19,527 bases of DNA from Methanomicrobiales archaeon (GCA_012521035.1 JAAYND010000137.1:1-19527); one strand, 5' to 3'; numbered from the stretch's first letter, positions 7,016-15,184 are shown. Translations and numbers: made by a program. The notes: generated by a model not told the origin, from the sequence alone.

Positions 7016-7054
7016 ACCCGGGGAGGCTCTTATCGGCTGAATTATACCCCGGGT
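7016..7054 (-). promoter_or_regulatory. Candidate hypCAE promoter: TATA-like box flanked by an 8-bp inverted repeat
   Basis: The arms ACCCGGGG (7016-7023) and CCCCGGGT (7047-7054) enclose 23 bases that include GTATAATTC on the minus strand. Transcription starting about 25 bases further would begin near 7020, giving a leader of about 65 bases before hypC. Another AT-rich stretch at about 6976-6995 is a weaker alternative. The operator role is inferred. Confidence 0.4.
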
Positions 7055-7082
7055 TTTTCTGAATTCTACCACTACAGTTCTA

Positions 7083-7129
7083 TCTGGATGCGTAAAAAAA
7101 GTATGTTCCCTTCCAGCTCCGCATCCAGA
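7083..7129 (-). terminator. Stem-loop with oligo-T downstream of the methyltransferase gene
   Basis: Perfect 10-bp arms TCTGGATGCG and CGCATCCAGA are separated by 27 bases that carry seven Ts on the minus strand (7094-7100). It begins 26 bases after the stop of the methyltransferase gene and lies before the hypC promoter. Oligo-T tracts terminate archaeal RNA polymerase, so a terminator is the simplest reading. Confidence 0.55.
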
Positions 7130-7155
7130 AGGGCGTGCATACCCCGACCCCCCGG

Positions 7156-7722
7156 CTATGCCCTCTTTTGAAACACCGCCTCGACCTCGGCCCGGGGGAG
7201 ATCCCTGCCCCTGACCCGCATCTGCCAGCGATGCGTCCGGATCTCTATGGGGATGAAGGACGCGAAGAGTTCCTCCGCCCCCGTCTCGGTGAAGTAGTGG
7301 GTGATTATGCCGCCTCCCCGGCGAAAGGTCTGTGGCTCTACCTCCTCGCCTTCTCCGGCACGGAGATCTTCAACCGAGAATGCGCGGAAAAAGACTATCC
7401 CACCGGGCCTGAGCAGGCGCAGGACCTCAGACACCATGCCCCTCCGGCCTGCTTCGGGGAGGTGGCCGGCGACGTGGACCAGGAAGACCGCATCGAAGAC
7501 CTCTCCGCGGAACGGCAGGTACGTCGCGTCGGCAACAACGAGACCGGCCGCCGTGGTCTTCATCTGGCGCCGGGCGAGGCTGGCGAAGGTCTTTTCGTTC
7601 CCGCACCCGAGTTCCAGGACGGCGGCACCCGCCGGGAGGTCGGGGAGCGGTGCCGGTGCCCCGCCCTAGAGGGCTCCCCGCCTCCGGTAGTCCTCATCCC
7701 AGGCAGAACTGCGGGTCTTCAC
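7156..7722 (-). pseudogene. Class I SAM-dependent methyltransferase interrupted by an in-frame TAG
   Basis: Reading from GTG 7722-7720 gives MKTRSSAWDEDYRRRGAL, then TAG (7668-7666), then GGAPAPLPDLPAGAAVLELG and CGNEKTF in the same frame, through to a TAG stop at 7156. Motif I (VLELGCGN), the acidic motif VVADATYLPF and the post-motif LRLLRPGG with TRxFSVED-like strands identify a methyltransferase of about 188 residues. The substrate is unknown. The TAG stands where these proteins usually have Trp (TGG), a one-base change. The glycine expected after GCGN is Glu (GAA for GGA). Together these suggest a decaying gene, though a sequence error is possible. The start is supported by an in-frame TGA just upstream and by a TATA-like box (ATATACCATTAT, about 7749-7760) that would give a near-leaderless transcript. 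Translation restarting at ATG 7563 would lack motif I. Confidence 0.75.
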
Positions 7723-7810
7723 GGATCATGCGTCGGCGCTACCAGGAGATAATGGTATATCCTGCCGGGGAGTCTGACCCCTGGAGTTCCTGATACTGCA
7801 ATGAACCGGG

Positions 7811-7819
7811 CTATAATTC
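7811..7819 (+). promoter_or_regulatory. TATA box giving a near-leaderless transcript for the first membrane protein
   Basis: CTATAATTC is centred about 26 bases before the ATG at 7841, which has no ribosome binding site. This spacing would start the RNA almost at the ATG, supporting that start. Confidence 0.45.
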
Positions 7820-7840
7820 GCAAAATCCCCCCGGATACTC

Positions 7841-9031
7841 ATGTTTTCGAAAGAGGTATCTATCAGAAGGTGCTACATTACCGATGTGGACCTCCCGGAT
7901 GCTGTCGCGATGATACTGGCTCTGGTCGCCGTTACCCTGATCGTATTCTCTCCCTCGCCGACACCCCCGGATCACGCGACCCCACAGCCGCCCCCCCACC
8001 GGGATCTCTCCTTCGTTCTCGCTGAGGCCGGGGAGCGGTTTATCGGCGGCCAGCCCCTGAATATCACCCCGGTTGTGGCGCCTGAGCCGGTGGATACGCC
8101 CGATATCCCTGATGAGACTCCGCCGGATGAGGAGAGCGTGCCGGTACCGGACTACGATGACGACGAACTGATCGGCCTGATCGAGAATAGCAGCACATCG
8201 CTCATGCTGCTCGCGGTGAAGGTCAGTCACGCCCTCTACTCCTGGGATGAACAGTCGGTGGCTGCGGATGCTGCATCGCTCCAGGCGTTTGCAAAGGAGA
8301 CCCTCAGGGATGCAGAGAGGCTGGAGGTCTCAGAAGATCGGGAGCCCACGAAGACCGCGTTCACCTCCTCGCTCATTGCGTATGTGGCGGCGAGCGAGGC
8401 AGTGCGGGGAAATGGCCCCCTCAACACCACCCGGGTTGATACCGCCCTTGTGGCGATCCAGCAGGGCTCGATCCACCTCCGCGAGGTGTTCGAGGGCCTG
8501 GATCACCCGGTGTTCCATGTGCCGCAGGAGATGCCCGAGGTCGATTTCTCTGGATCCCGGGCGCACGACGGGGAGGAACTGGTTCTCCTGCAGCGGTACC
8601 TCTACGAGGACCGGAATCGCGCAAACGATATCTCCCTGATGCTGGCGGCGGTGTCGAGGGTCAGCACGTACTGCTGCTACAACGAGGTGGCGGAGGTGGT
8701 CGTAGCGGACCAGGGAAGGGTGTTCCTGCTGGTCGAGGTGAGGGCTACGAACCTGGGCCATAAAGGGGATAGCCGGGTGTACAGGATCCAGACCCCGGCC
8801 ATCAGCGCGTTCACCCTCCACTACCGTGATAGCACCTACTCGCCGGTGAAACTCACGCCCTGGACATCGCTCGGCGAGTCGTACGGTGTGGCGACGCTGG
8901 ACCGCTACGAGAAGAAATCGGGATACATCGTCTTTGACGTTCCAGAAGCCCTCCCCCTCGATGAGTGTTATGTCCGGGTGAACCTCGGCGGAGGGGAGTC
9001 TCCGGTCTGGTCGCTCGGAAAGACCCTTTAG
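7841..9031 (+). CDS. Membrane-anchored protein with helical and Ig-like (DUF4352-type) domains, paralog 1
   Basis: I do not recognise a named family for the full protein (396 residues). It has an N-terminal membrane segment (about 19-36, DAVAMILALVAVTLIVF), a proline- and acid-rich linker (about 37-108), an all-helical region (about 108-220) and a beta-rich C-terminal domain (about 290-392) with FLLVEVRATNLGHKGDSR then GYIVFDVPEA. The last part resembles the DUF4352/telokin-like Ig fold seen in many extracytoplasmic archaeal proteins, so most of the chain probably lies outside the membrane. The next gene encodes the same architecture. The region about 220-290, with a Cys-Cys pair at 278-279, aligns less well. 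The ATG at 7841 is chosen for the leaderless promoter; GTG at 7886 is an alternative that keeps the membrane segment. Confidence 0.8.
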   Translation: MFSKEVSIRRCYITDVDLPDAVAMILALVAVTLIVFSPSPTPPDHATPQPPPHRDLSFVLAEAGERFIGGQPLNITPVVAPEPVDTPDIPDETPPDEESVPVPDYDDDELIGLIENSSTSLMLLAVKVSHALYSWDEQSVAADAASLQAFAKETLRDAERLEVSEDREPTKTAFTSSLIAYVAASEAVRGNGPLNTTRVDTALVAIQQGSIHLREVFEGLDHPVFHVPQEMPEVDFSGSRAHDGEELVLLQRYLYEDRNRANDISLMLAAVSRVSTYCCYNEVAEVVVADQGRVFLLVEVRATNLGHKGDSRVYRIQTPAISAFTLHYRDSTYSPVKLTPWTSLGESYGVATLDRYEKKSGYIVFDVPEALPLDECYVRVNLGGGESPVWSLGKTL

Positions 9032-9138
9032 TCTGCGGGAGACAGAGGAGGCCCGGCGGGGTTGCTCCCCGGATCTTCCGGTGGTCGATCACGCCCCACA
9101 CGTAACAGATATCTGCCTGGTGCTGTATACTCTAACCA

Positions 9139-10230
9139 GTGGCATCGAGGAGTTCTCAGGTAGTGGTGTTGCTCGCGGCAGGCTGTATCGGAGTGGTCCT
9201 GCTACCTTTCCTGCTGGCCCCGGGAGCGTTTGCGGCGGTATTCCCCTACTCCCTGATATGCGGATCCGGGTCATCCGGGATCGCGGGGGAGGCGATCCTC
9301 CAGGGCGCCGGCGGGGAGAATGGCACGGCGTCCATCCCCGAGCCTCTGACCGATGATGAGAGGCTGGAGGCCCTGATAGCCAGTGCGAGCGTTCCGCTCC
9401 TGGAGCTCTCTATAGGGCAGATATACTCCGCGCACACCCACGACGATGCAGCGCTCCGTGACCGGGCGGGCGAGATCCATGCTCTTGCAGGGAGTCTCCG
9501 CGCCGATGCTCTGGCGCTCGATGTATCACCCGAAAAAGCGCCTGCTCGCTCGGACTTCGTTGTAGCGCTCGATGAGTTCATCATGGCCGGCACCCTCTCC
9601 GGCGGAGGCGCTCCCCGGAACCGGAGCGCGATGGATGAGGCACTGGATCACCTGATCCTCGGCGCTGAACTCCTCTCCGGCGCCATCCAGGGTTTTAATA
9701 CCCCTCCCGCCGGGGATTCAGATGCCGGATCGGCCCCGATGAACCTCATGGCGGAATCTGCCCCTCTCTTCCCTGACGCCCTGCAGATCGGTGAGCGGTT
9801 CTGCTTTGATGATGCCGGCGGGGCAAACTCCGGATCGTTGTTCGTCAACGGGGTCAGGACGCTGCAATCGTTCTATACTGTCGGCCAGAAGCCGCAGAAC
9901 TACGTTACAGAACCAGGGAAGTCCTTCCTGCTGGTTGCCATACGGGCAACCCACCTCGGCCATAAGGGAGATGGAACAAACTACCGCCTGCAGATTCCCC
10001 GGGAGAGCGCCTTCACCCTCCACTTCATGGGCGAGACGTATCGCCCGATCTCATCGCCCGGGCCAACCAGCCGCGGTGAGTCCTACTCAGGGGGCGCTCT
10101 CGGCCGGCATGAGTCCACAAGCGGGTACCTCTTCTTTGAGGTACCGGAAGGCTTCGACCCGTCCCATGCCTTCATCGAGGTGAGCATCGGCGGATCCAGG
10201 CCTGTCTGGTCTCTCGCCGGGAGGGGATAG
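9139..10230 (+). CDS. Membrane-anchored protein with helical and Ig-like (DUF4352-type) domains, paralog 2
   Basis: The 363-residue product has a membrane or signal segment (about 8-34), a short Gly/Ser-rich linker, a helical region (about 70-187) starting TDDERLEALIASASVPLLEL, and a C-terminal beta domain (about 255-358) with FLLVAIRATHLGHKGDGTNY and GYLFFEVPEG. It matches the preceding protein in order and motifs but is clearly diverged, pointing to an old tandem duplication. GTG 9139 is the first start after an in-frame TAA and lacks a ribosome binding site. GTG 9163 or 9166, preceded by GAGGAG at about 9146-9151, is an alternative that shortens the N-terminus by 8-9 residues. LLAAGC resembles a lipobox, but the hydrophobic stretch continues past it. 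It is separated from paralog 1 by 107 bp and ends 1 base before the msrB stop. Confidence 0.78.
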   Translation: MASRSSQVVVLLAAGCIGVVLLPFLLAPGAFAAVFPYSLICGSGSSGIAGEAILQGAGGENGTASIPEPLTDDERLEALIASASVPLLELSIGQIYSAHTHDDAALRDRAGEIHALAGSLRADALALDVSPEKAPARSDFVVALDEFIMAGTLSGGGAPRNRSAMDEALDHLILGAELLSGAIQGFNTPPAGDSDAGSAPMNLMAESAPLFPDALQIGERFCFDDAGGANSGSLFVNGVRTLQSFYTVGQKPQNYVTEPGKSFLLVAIRATHLGHKGDGTNYRLQIPRESAFTLHFMGETYRPISSPGPTSRGESYSGGALGRHESTSGYLFFEVPEGFDPSHAFIEVSIGGSRPVWSLAGRG

Positions 10231-10231
10231 T

Positions 10232-10705
10232 CTAGATCTCCTCCCGGCGCACAAACCGGAGCGCCACTGAGTTGATGCAGTAGCGCCTGTATGCCGGCGG
10301 CGGTCCATCATCAAACACATGGCCCAGGTGGGCGCCGCACCGCCGGCAGAGCACCTCCGTCCGGATCATGGAGAACCGGGTGTCGAGAGCCTCCCTGACG
10401 TTCAGGTCTGAGACCGGTTCTGTGAAACCCGGCCAGCCCGAGCCCGACTCAAACTTTGCCTCTGAGGAGAAGAGATGGTTGCCGCAGCATACGCAGATAT
10501 ACAGACCATCCTCCCGGCAGTCCAGGTACTCCCCGGTGAATGCCGGTTCCGTACCCCCGCGCCGGGTAACATCAAACTCCTCCGGCGTCAGGTGCCGCCG
10601 CCACTCCTCATCGGATCTGACGACCTCAGGGACCTCCTCCACCTCGCCTGATACGGCGTTGTAGATCCTCACGACCCCGGGGGGTTCTGCGGTATCTCCT
10701 CTCAT
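10232..10705 (-). CDS. msrB: Peptide methionine-R-sulfoxide reductase
   Basis: Reduces methionine-R-sulfoxide in proteins, repairing oxidative damage. The 157-residue protein has the zinc-binding pairs Cys71/Cys74 (CVCCGNHLF) and Cys120/Cys123 (CRRCGAHLGHVF), the SGSGWPGF motif (88-94 region) and the catalytic cysteine in RYCINSVALRF (Cys143). Cys63 is a candidate resolving cysteine. An in-frame ATG at 10741 is rejected because it lies inside a TATA box (10738-10747); the ATG at 10705 has GGGAGGAG six bases upstream. It is convergent with the second membrane protein, with a 1-base gap between the stop codons. Confidence 0.95.
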   Translation of the reverse strand: MRGDTAEPPGVVRIYNAVSGEVEEVPEVVRSDEEWRRHLTPEEFDVTRRGGTEPAFTGEYLDCREDGLYICVCCGNHLFSSEAKFESGSGWPGFTEPVSDLNVREALDTRFSMIRTEVLCRRCGAHLGHVFDDGPPPAYRRYCINSVALRFVRREEI

Positions 10706-10737
10706 GGGGTACTCCTCCCGGCGGTTCTGTCCGGGGA

Positions 10738-10747
10738 TCATATAACC
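10738..10747 (-). promoter_or_regulatory. msrB TATA box
   Basis: GGTTATATGA on the minus strand. A start site about 25 bases downstream (near 10717) leaves a short leader that just contains the GGGAGGAG site before ATG 10705. Confidence 0.55.
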
Positions 10748-10817
10748 GTTGCTGCCGGGTGATCCCGGCGCTTCTGCTCCTGTACCGCCCGCCAGGGCGG
10801 GTGCGCTTTCGGATCTG

Positions 10818-10825
10818 TTATATAG
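10818..10825 (+). promoter_or_regulatory. TATA box for the iron-sulfur flavoprotein gene, with a long leader
   Basis: TTATATAG at 10818-10825 would start RNA near 10847, leaving about 160 bases before the GTG at 11008. The leader holds a hairpin AACCGGG-ACCAC-CCCGGTT (10876-10894) and a 36-codon open frame from GTG 10860 preceded by AGGAGG. Whether these regulate the gene is unknown. Nothing else is seen in 10748-11007. Confidence 0.4.
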
Positions 10826-11007
10826 CCTCCGGTCGATTGAACCACTGTGCAGGAGGTTCGTGATAGGATCCGGTCAACCGGGACCACCCCGGTTCCTGGC
10901 GGGCGAGACGGTGAGGGGCAGTGCCGCGCCGGATCGAGGTCACCTATCCCGGAGAGGGCCGGTGTACTGAGAGAGCCTGATGCTATCGCTATCGGGAGGA
11001 AGTTTGC

Positions 11008-11678
11008 GTGAAGATACTTGGAATGAATGGAAGTCCCCGGGGCTCAAGGAGCCAGACGCTCCGGCTCGTCAGAGCCGTCCTCGATGGGGCCAGGGATGCC
11101 GGCGCTGAGGTAGAGTTCGTCGATATCTGCAAGCTCGATATCGGGTACTGCAGGGGATGTCTGGTCTGTTATGAACGGGGGGAGTGCGTCAGGAGAGACG
11201 ACTTCCCGGGTCTCTACCAGAAGATGCTTGCAAGCGACGGGATCGTGCTCGGTTCACCGAACTACATCAACTCCGTCACCGCCCAGATAAAGACCATGCT
11301 CGACCGGATGGGCGACGCCATCCACTGCCAGTTCTTTCTCGGGAAGTACGGGTGCGCCGTCTCAACGGCGGGCGGCTCCAGGGCCGATGAGGTCGTCGAT
11401 TACCTGAATGACGTCCTCCAGACCCTGGGCGCAAACACCGTCGGCGGCGTCGGCGTCATCCTCGGGGTGACCCGGAGGCGATCGTGCCTGCGGAGGGGAG
11501 GGCCTACGAACTCGGCCGGAAGCTTGTGCGTGCCATCGAGAATAAAGAGACCTACCCCGAACAGGAGAGGTACCACGCCGAGATGCACGACCGGATGCGG
11601 GCCCTGATCCTGGCAAACAAGGGCCGCTGGCACCACGAGTACGAGCACTGGAAGGCGGCCGGGTGGATATCTGAGTAA
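11008..11678 (+). CDS. Iron-sulfur flavoprotein (NADPH-dependent FMN reductase family), with a -1 frameshift
   Basis: A flavodoxin-fold electron carrier. The N-terminus MKILGMNGSPRGSRSQT is the FMN phosphate loop, and Cys48, Cys51, Cys54 and Cys60 form CX2CX2CX5C, the compact 4Fe-4S motif described for methanogen Isf proteins. SPNYINSVTAQIKTMLDRMG (about 83-102) and STAGGSRADEV fit the same family. The first frame runs past VGVILG into an unrelated tail ending at 11607. The expected C-terminus (GDPEAIVPAEGRAYELGRKL to WHHEYEHWKAAGWISE) continues in the -1 frame to TAA 11676-11678. The switch falls at the GGGG run 11464-11467; one extra G would restore one reading frame of about 223 residues. 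GTG 11008 has GGGAGGA seven bases upstream. It is either a real mutation, a sequencing error or a frameshift site. Confidence 0.82.
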
Positions 11679-11680
11679 GT

Positions 11681-14600
11681 TCACTGACGGATCTCATCGA
11701 TGATCCGCTGCAACCCCTCCCGGGCCTCCGGCGGCGCCTCAGCCGCCGCCTCCATGAGCGCAGGGAGCGCCTCATCACCGATCTCAACCAGGGCCCGCCC
11801 GGCGCGCATCCTTATGACGATGGCATCATCCTCGAGCGCCCGGATAAGGGGAATGACCGCCCCCTCTCCTCCTATCCGGGCAATCGTTTTGACGGCGTTT
11901 GCACGCATATCGATGGAAGGATCGGAGAGTGCTTCCGTGAGTGCCGGGAGCGCATCCTCGCCGACCCGCTCCACCTCCGCCCAGCGATCCAGTGCCATGA
12001 GGTAGAGCGTCAGGTCTTCACCGGTCTCCGGTTCCCAGCCTGCCGCCTCCAGCGCCTCGGCGATCCCGGCACGGAACTCTTTATCCGCCGAACGGAGAGC
12101 GTCGATCAGGTGCCCCTGCACCGTGCCCCCCGGATCCTTCAGCGCCTCGAGGGCAGCGTGCCTGACCCGGTCATCTATGTCGCTCAGGCTCCTGATCAGG
12201 GGTTCGATGGCACGTTTATCCCCGATGTAGCCCAGGGACCGGGCGGCGGCGATCCTGACCTCCTCGTCCCTGTCCTGCATCGCCAGGATCAAAGGCTCAA
12301 TCACCTGCTTGCTCCCCATGTAGCCGAGCGCCTCGGCCACGGTCGCCCGGACCTCACCATCAGGTTCCCGGTGCAGGGACTCGATCAGGGCCTCGATCGC
12401 CCGCTCATTCCCGATCTTCCCGAGGTTCCGGGCAGCGACGAGCCTGACGAACCGATCGGGATCGTTGAGGGCATCCATGAGCGGGGCCACCGCGGTCGTG
12501 CGCATCTCCCCGAGAATACTTGCGGCGGCGGCCTGGATATCCGGGTCCTCATCCTTGAGCGCACGGATGAGACCGTCCGCGGCAGGACGCCCCATCATGA
12601 TGAGGCGGGTGGCGGCGCCGAGCTGGGTGTTCCAGGTCTTCTCCTTCAGCGCCGATATGAGTGTATTGATCTCCTGCTGGCCGGACTGCTCAAACACCTT
12701 CCTGTCCTCCCGCAGCGCTGCCCTCTTCTTCGGAGCCCGCCCTTCCTCCAGAACCTGGTTGTCGAGCGCCCTCCGCCAGACATCGATCACCTCCCGCTTC
12801 CTGAGAGCGGTTGCTGCTTTCGCCCGTACCTCCTCATCCTCATCCTCCGCGGCGTAGCGAAGCGCGTCGCCGGCCTGCCTGTCCGGGATCTCCCAGAGTG
12901 CATCGATCGCAGCGAGGCGCATCTCCTTCTCCCCCCGCCTCAGTACCAGGAAGAGGGGTTCAACCGCGAGAGACCCGAACCCCCCCAGCGCACGGGCGAC
13001 CCCCCACCTGACCTCCGGCGCCGCATCTCCCAGGTGCTCGATGAGGACCGGGACCGACTCACTGGCGCCGATGAGCCCTATCGCCCTCGCCGCCATGGCC
13101 CGGACGACCGGCACAGGATCGTCCAGCGCCTCCTCGAGCGGCCCGAGGGCGATACGCCCGAATGTCACGGTGGCGTCGACCGCAGCGACCCGGACCCCGT
13201 GGTACCTGTCTGCGAAGAGGTTTATGAGCGGCGCGATCGAGCGGCGGTCACCGATACGCCCGAGGGCGCGGGCGGCGGCGATGCGCACATCCTCCCGGGT
13301 ATCGGTAAAGACCCGGATCAGCGCCTCAACGGCACGCTTATCCCTGATCTCGCCGAGCCCGTCCGCAGCGGCGATACGAACCCCGTGATACGGGTCGTTG
13401 AGCGCCGCAATAAGGTACCTGACCGCTCCCTCCCCCATGGCCTGTAACGCGGCGATCGCCGCCACCCTGACACTCTCATCGCTGCTCCTGAGCGCCTCAA
13501 GGCATCGCTCCAGGGCTGTCTTCTCGGGGACGGGCTCCGGTGGTGCATCCTTTTCGAGCTCCGGGATCTCAAGCTCCGGGATCTCGATCCCTCCCCCGCG
13601 GCCCTGCTCAACGGGCTCATCCCTGCCGACAATCTCCCGCTCAAGATCGGGCGGTATCAGTTGATCGAGCGGTATCGCCGGGCTCGCGGGGGCCGGCTCC
13701 TGCCTGAGCCCGGCCTTGACCTCTGCCCACGCATCTTCTGCCTTCCGGCTCTCCCTGAGGAGGTCTTCGAGGTTCAGCACGGGTTCCTTCTCGGGCGGCT
13801 TCTCCGGGCTCCTGGTGATCGGTGCCGCCTCCTCGGCCGGTGCTGGCGAGCGTCTCCGGGTCTGCCGCCGGCGGGTATAGTCCGGCCGCCCGAACCGATC
13901 CTCGAAACGCTTCTGGACTGCAAGCCCCTCGTGGAGCTCCCGGTCGTACCGGGAGGAGTCTTCCTGCACCGGCAGGTTCCGGGCCGCCTCCTTCTGGCGC
14001 CGCCTGATGTACGCGATCGCATCCTGCGCCCTCCGTCGCCGGGCGGGATCCGTTGACCTGGCCTCCAGATTCAGGGCGTCGAGCGCGGGCTGTCCCAGTT
14101 GCCGCAGCGCCTCACTCGCGCCGATGCGGACACCGGAATACTCTATCTCAAGGGCCCGGACGAGCGATGGGATGGCAGATCTTCCCATGTGGATGAGCTC
14201 GTTCCACTGCTCCTTTGCCATAAGGTACTCTGCTCGTTGCAGATCGCTCTGTGGCCTCCAGCCCAGCCGGTCGAGCGCCCAGGCGGCCTCCATCCGGACC
14301 TGGTGCGACGGGCTATTGAGCGCCTCAACCAGCGCCGGCCGCGCCCGGAGATCGCCCATCTCCCCGAGCGCCTCGATGGCGCGGATACGGACCCTCTCCT
14401 GTGGATCCCTGATCGCCCTGATGAGTGCCGGGAGGGCCCGGGAGTCGTGGATCTTCCCGAGCGTCCGTGAGGCCTCGCTCCGTATCCCGACATCCCCGCT
14501 CTCGAGGGCCTTGATGAGGGTGGGGACGGCTGCGCCCTGGTATCGCTCAAGCTCCGTCCAGTTCCCGAGGAGGTAGTAAAACTCGATCCTCTCCTGGAGG

Positions 14601-15112
14601 CCGCCCGGCGCCCACTTGAGCCTGGCAAGCACGGCGGCAGCCTCCTTCCGGACCGATATGTCGCTGTCGTTGAGCAGCGCAGAGAGGGGCGGGGCGACCC
14701 TTCTACCCATGCCCTGGAGGGAGAGCACCGCGGCGCGCCTGATCGCCGGGCGTTCATGGTGCAGGGCGGGCAGAAGTGTCTCAAGCATCGTGCGGTCGCC
14801 TTTCGCTATCGCATCGGCGATGGATGCCTGCAGGGCGGGGTCTGCCCTGAGGACCAGGGCGAGGAAGAGGGGGATCGAGGGGGTTCCGACCGATGCAAGC
14901 GCCTCCGTCATCCGGGTCCGTGTCTCAGGGCCGGCACTCTCCAGGGCGCCGAGGAGGTCAGGGATGGCAGGAGTCCCGAGCGTGCAGAGAGCCTTCGCCG
15001 CATAAGCGCGGACGTCCGGGTCTTCGCTGCGGAGGGCCCTGATCAGGCCCGGACAATCCTTCTTCTCTCCTAACTCCCTGACACCTGTTCGAAATCTGTC
15101 GAAGAATGCCAT
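11681..15112 (-). CDS. Large HEAT-repeat (PBS lyase-type) protein
   Basis: A 1143-residue soluble protein made almost wholly of about 30-residue HEAT repeats of the form ALIxALxDxDxxVRxxAAxALGxIGD. The first array spans about 20-375, then a charged, proline-rich, probably disordered linker (about 376-530), then a second array (about 533-1140), itself broken by a basic stretch at about 783-815. Such proteins are scaffolds; the partner is unknown, and the PBS-lyase name is historical. Three copies of a non-HEAT insert starting (K/G)WxP and containing W-x-E-(L/V) lie at about 167-200, 285-320 and 1026-1060. The ATG at 15112 begins MAFFDRFRTGVRELGEKKD; a 33-residue extension upstream is rejected because it would begin upstream of the promoter at 15185-15192. 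Stop codons with the flavoprotein gene are 2 bp apart, convergent. Confidence 0.9.
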   Translation of the reverse strand: MAFFDRFRTGVRELGEKKDCPGLIRALRSEDPDVRAYAAKALCTLGTPAIPDLLGALESAGPETRTRMTEALASVGTPSIPLFLALVLRADPALQASIADAIAKGDRTMLETLLPALHHERPAIRRAAVLSLQGMGRRVAPPLSALLNDSDISVRKEAAAVLARLKWAPGGLQERIEFYYLLGNWTELERYQGAAVPTLIKALESGDVGIRSEASRTLGKIHDSRALPALIRAIRDPQERVRIRAIEALGEMGDLRARPALVEALNSPSHQVRMEAAWALDRLGWRPQSDLQRAEYLMAKEQWNELIHMGRSAIPSLVRALEIEYSGVRIGASEALRQLGQPALDALNLEARSTDPARRRRAQDAIAYIRRRQKEAARNLPVQEDSSRYDRELHEGLAVQKRFEDRFGRPDYTRRRQTRRRSPAPAEEAAPITRSPEKPPEKEPVLNLEDLLRESRKAEDAWAEVKAGLRQEPAPASPAIPLDQLIPPDLEREIVGRDEPVEQGRGGGIEIPELEIPELEKDAPPEPVPEKTALERCLEALRSSDESVRVAAIAALQAMGEGAVRYLIAALNDPYHGVRIAAADGLGEIRDKRAVEALIRVFTDTREDVRIAAARALGRIGDRRSIAPLINLFADRYHGVRVAAVDATVTFGRIALGPLEEALDDPVPVVRAMAARAIGLIGASESVPVLIEHLGDAAPEVRWGVARALGGFGSLAVEPLFLVLRRGEKEMRLAAIDALWEIPDRQAGDALRYAAEDEDEEVRAKAATALRKREVIDVWRRALDNQVLEEGRAPKKRAALREDRKVFEQSGQQEINTLISALKEKTWNTQLGAATRLIMMGRPAADGLIRALKDEDPDIQAAAASILGEMRTTAVAPLMDALNDPDRFVRLVAARNLGKIGNERAIEALIESLHREPDGEVRATVAEALGYMGSKQVIEPLILAMQDRDEEVRIAAARSLGYIGDKRAIEPLIRSLSDIDDRVRHAALEALKDPGGTVQGHLIDALRSADKEFRAGIAEALEAAGWEPETGEDLTLYLMALDRWAEVERVGEDALPALTEALSDPSIDMRANAVKTIARIGGEGAVIPLIRALEDDAIVIRMRAGRALVEIGDEALPALMEAAAEAPPEAREGLQRIIDEIRQ

Positions 15113-15184
15113 ATCACGTGATCCACGAAGGGCGGCCAGATCTACTCCCGACCGATCTCTATGACTGCTTCTATCTGCATAGCG

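Noticed and set aside
7666..7668. Pyrrolysine codon in the methyltransferase
   Set aside because: TAG is used freely as a stop by neighbouring genes, the protein is not a methylamine methyltransferase, and Trp is the expected residue. It is kept only as an alternative.
10749..10970. 73-codon plus-strand open frame between msrB and the flavoprotein
   Set aside because: Its ATG lies upstream of the TATA box and has no ribosome binding site; only the part from GTG 10860 could be a leader peptide.
12110..13447. 445-codon open frame antisense to the HEAT protein
   Set aside because: The product is a periodic Pro/Asp/Arg shadow of the HEAT repeats, with no ribosome binding site.
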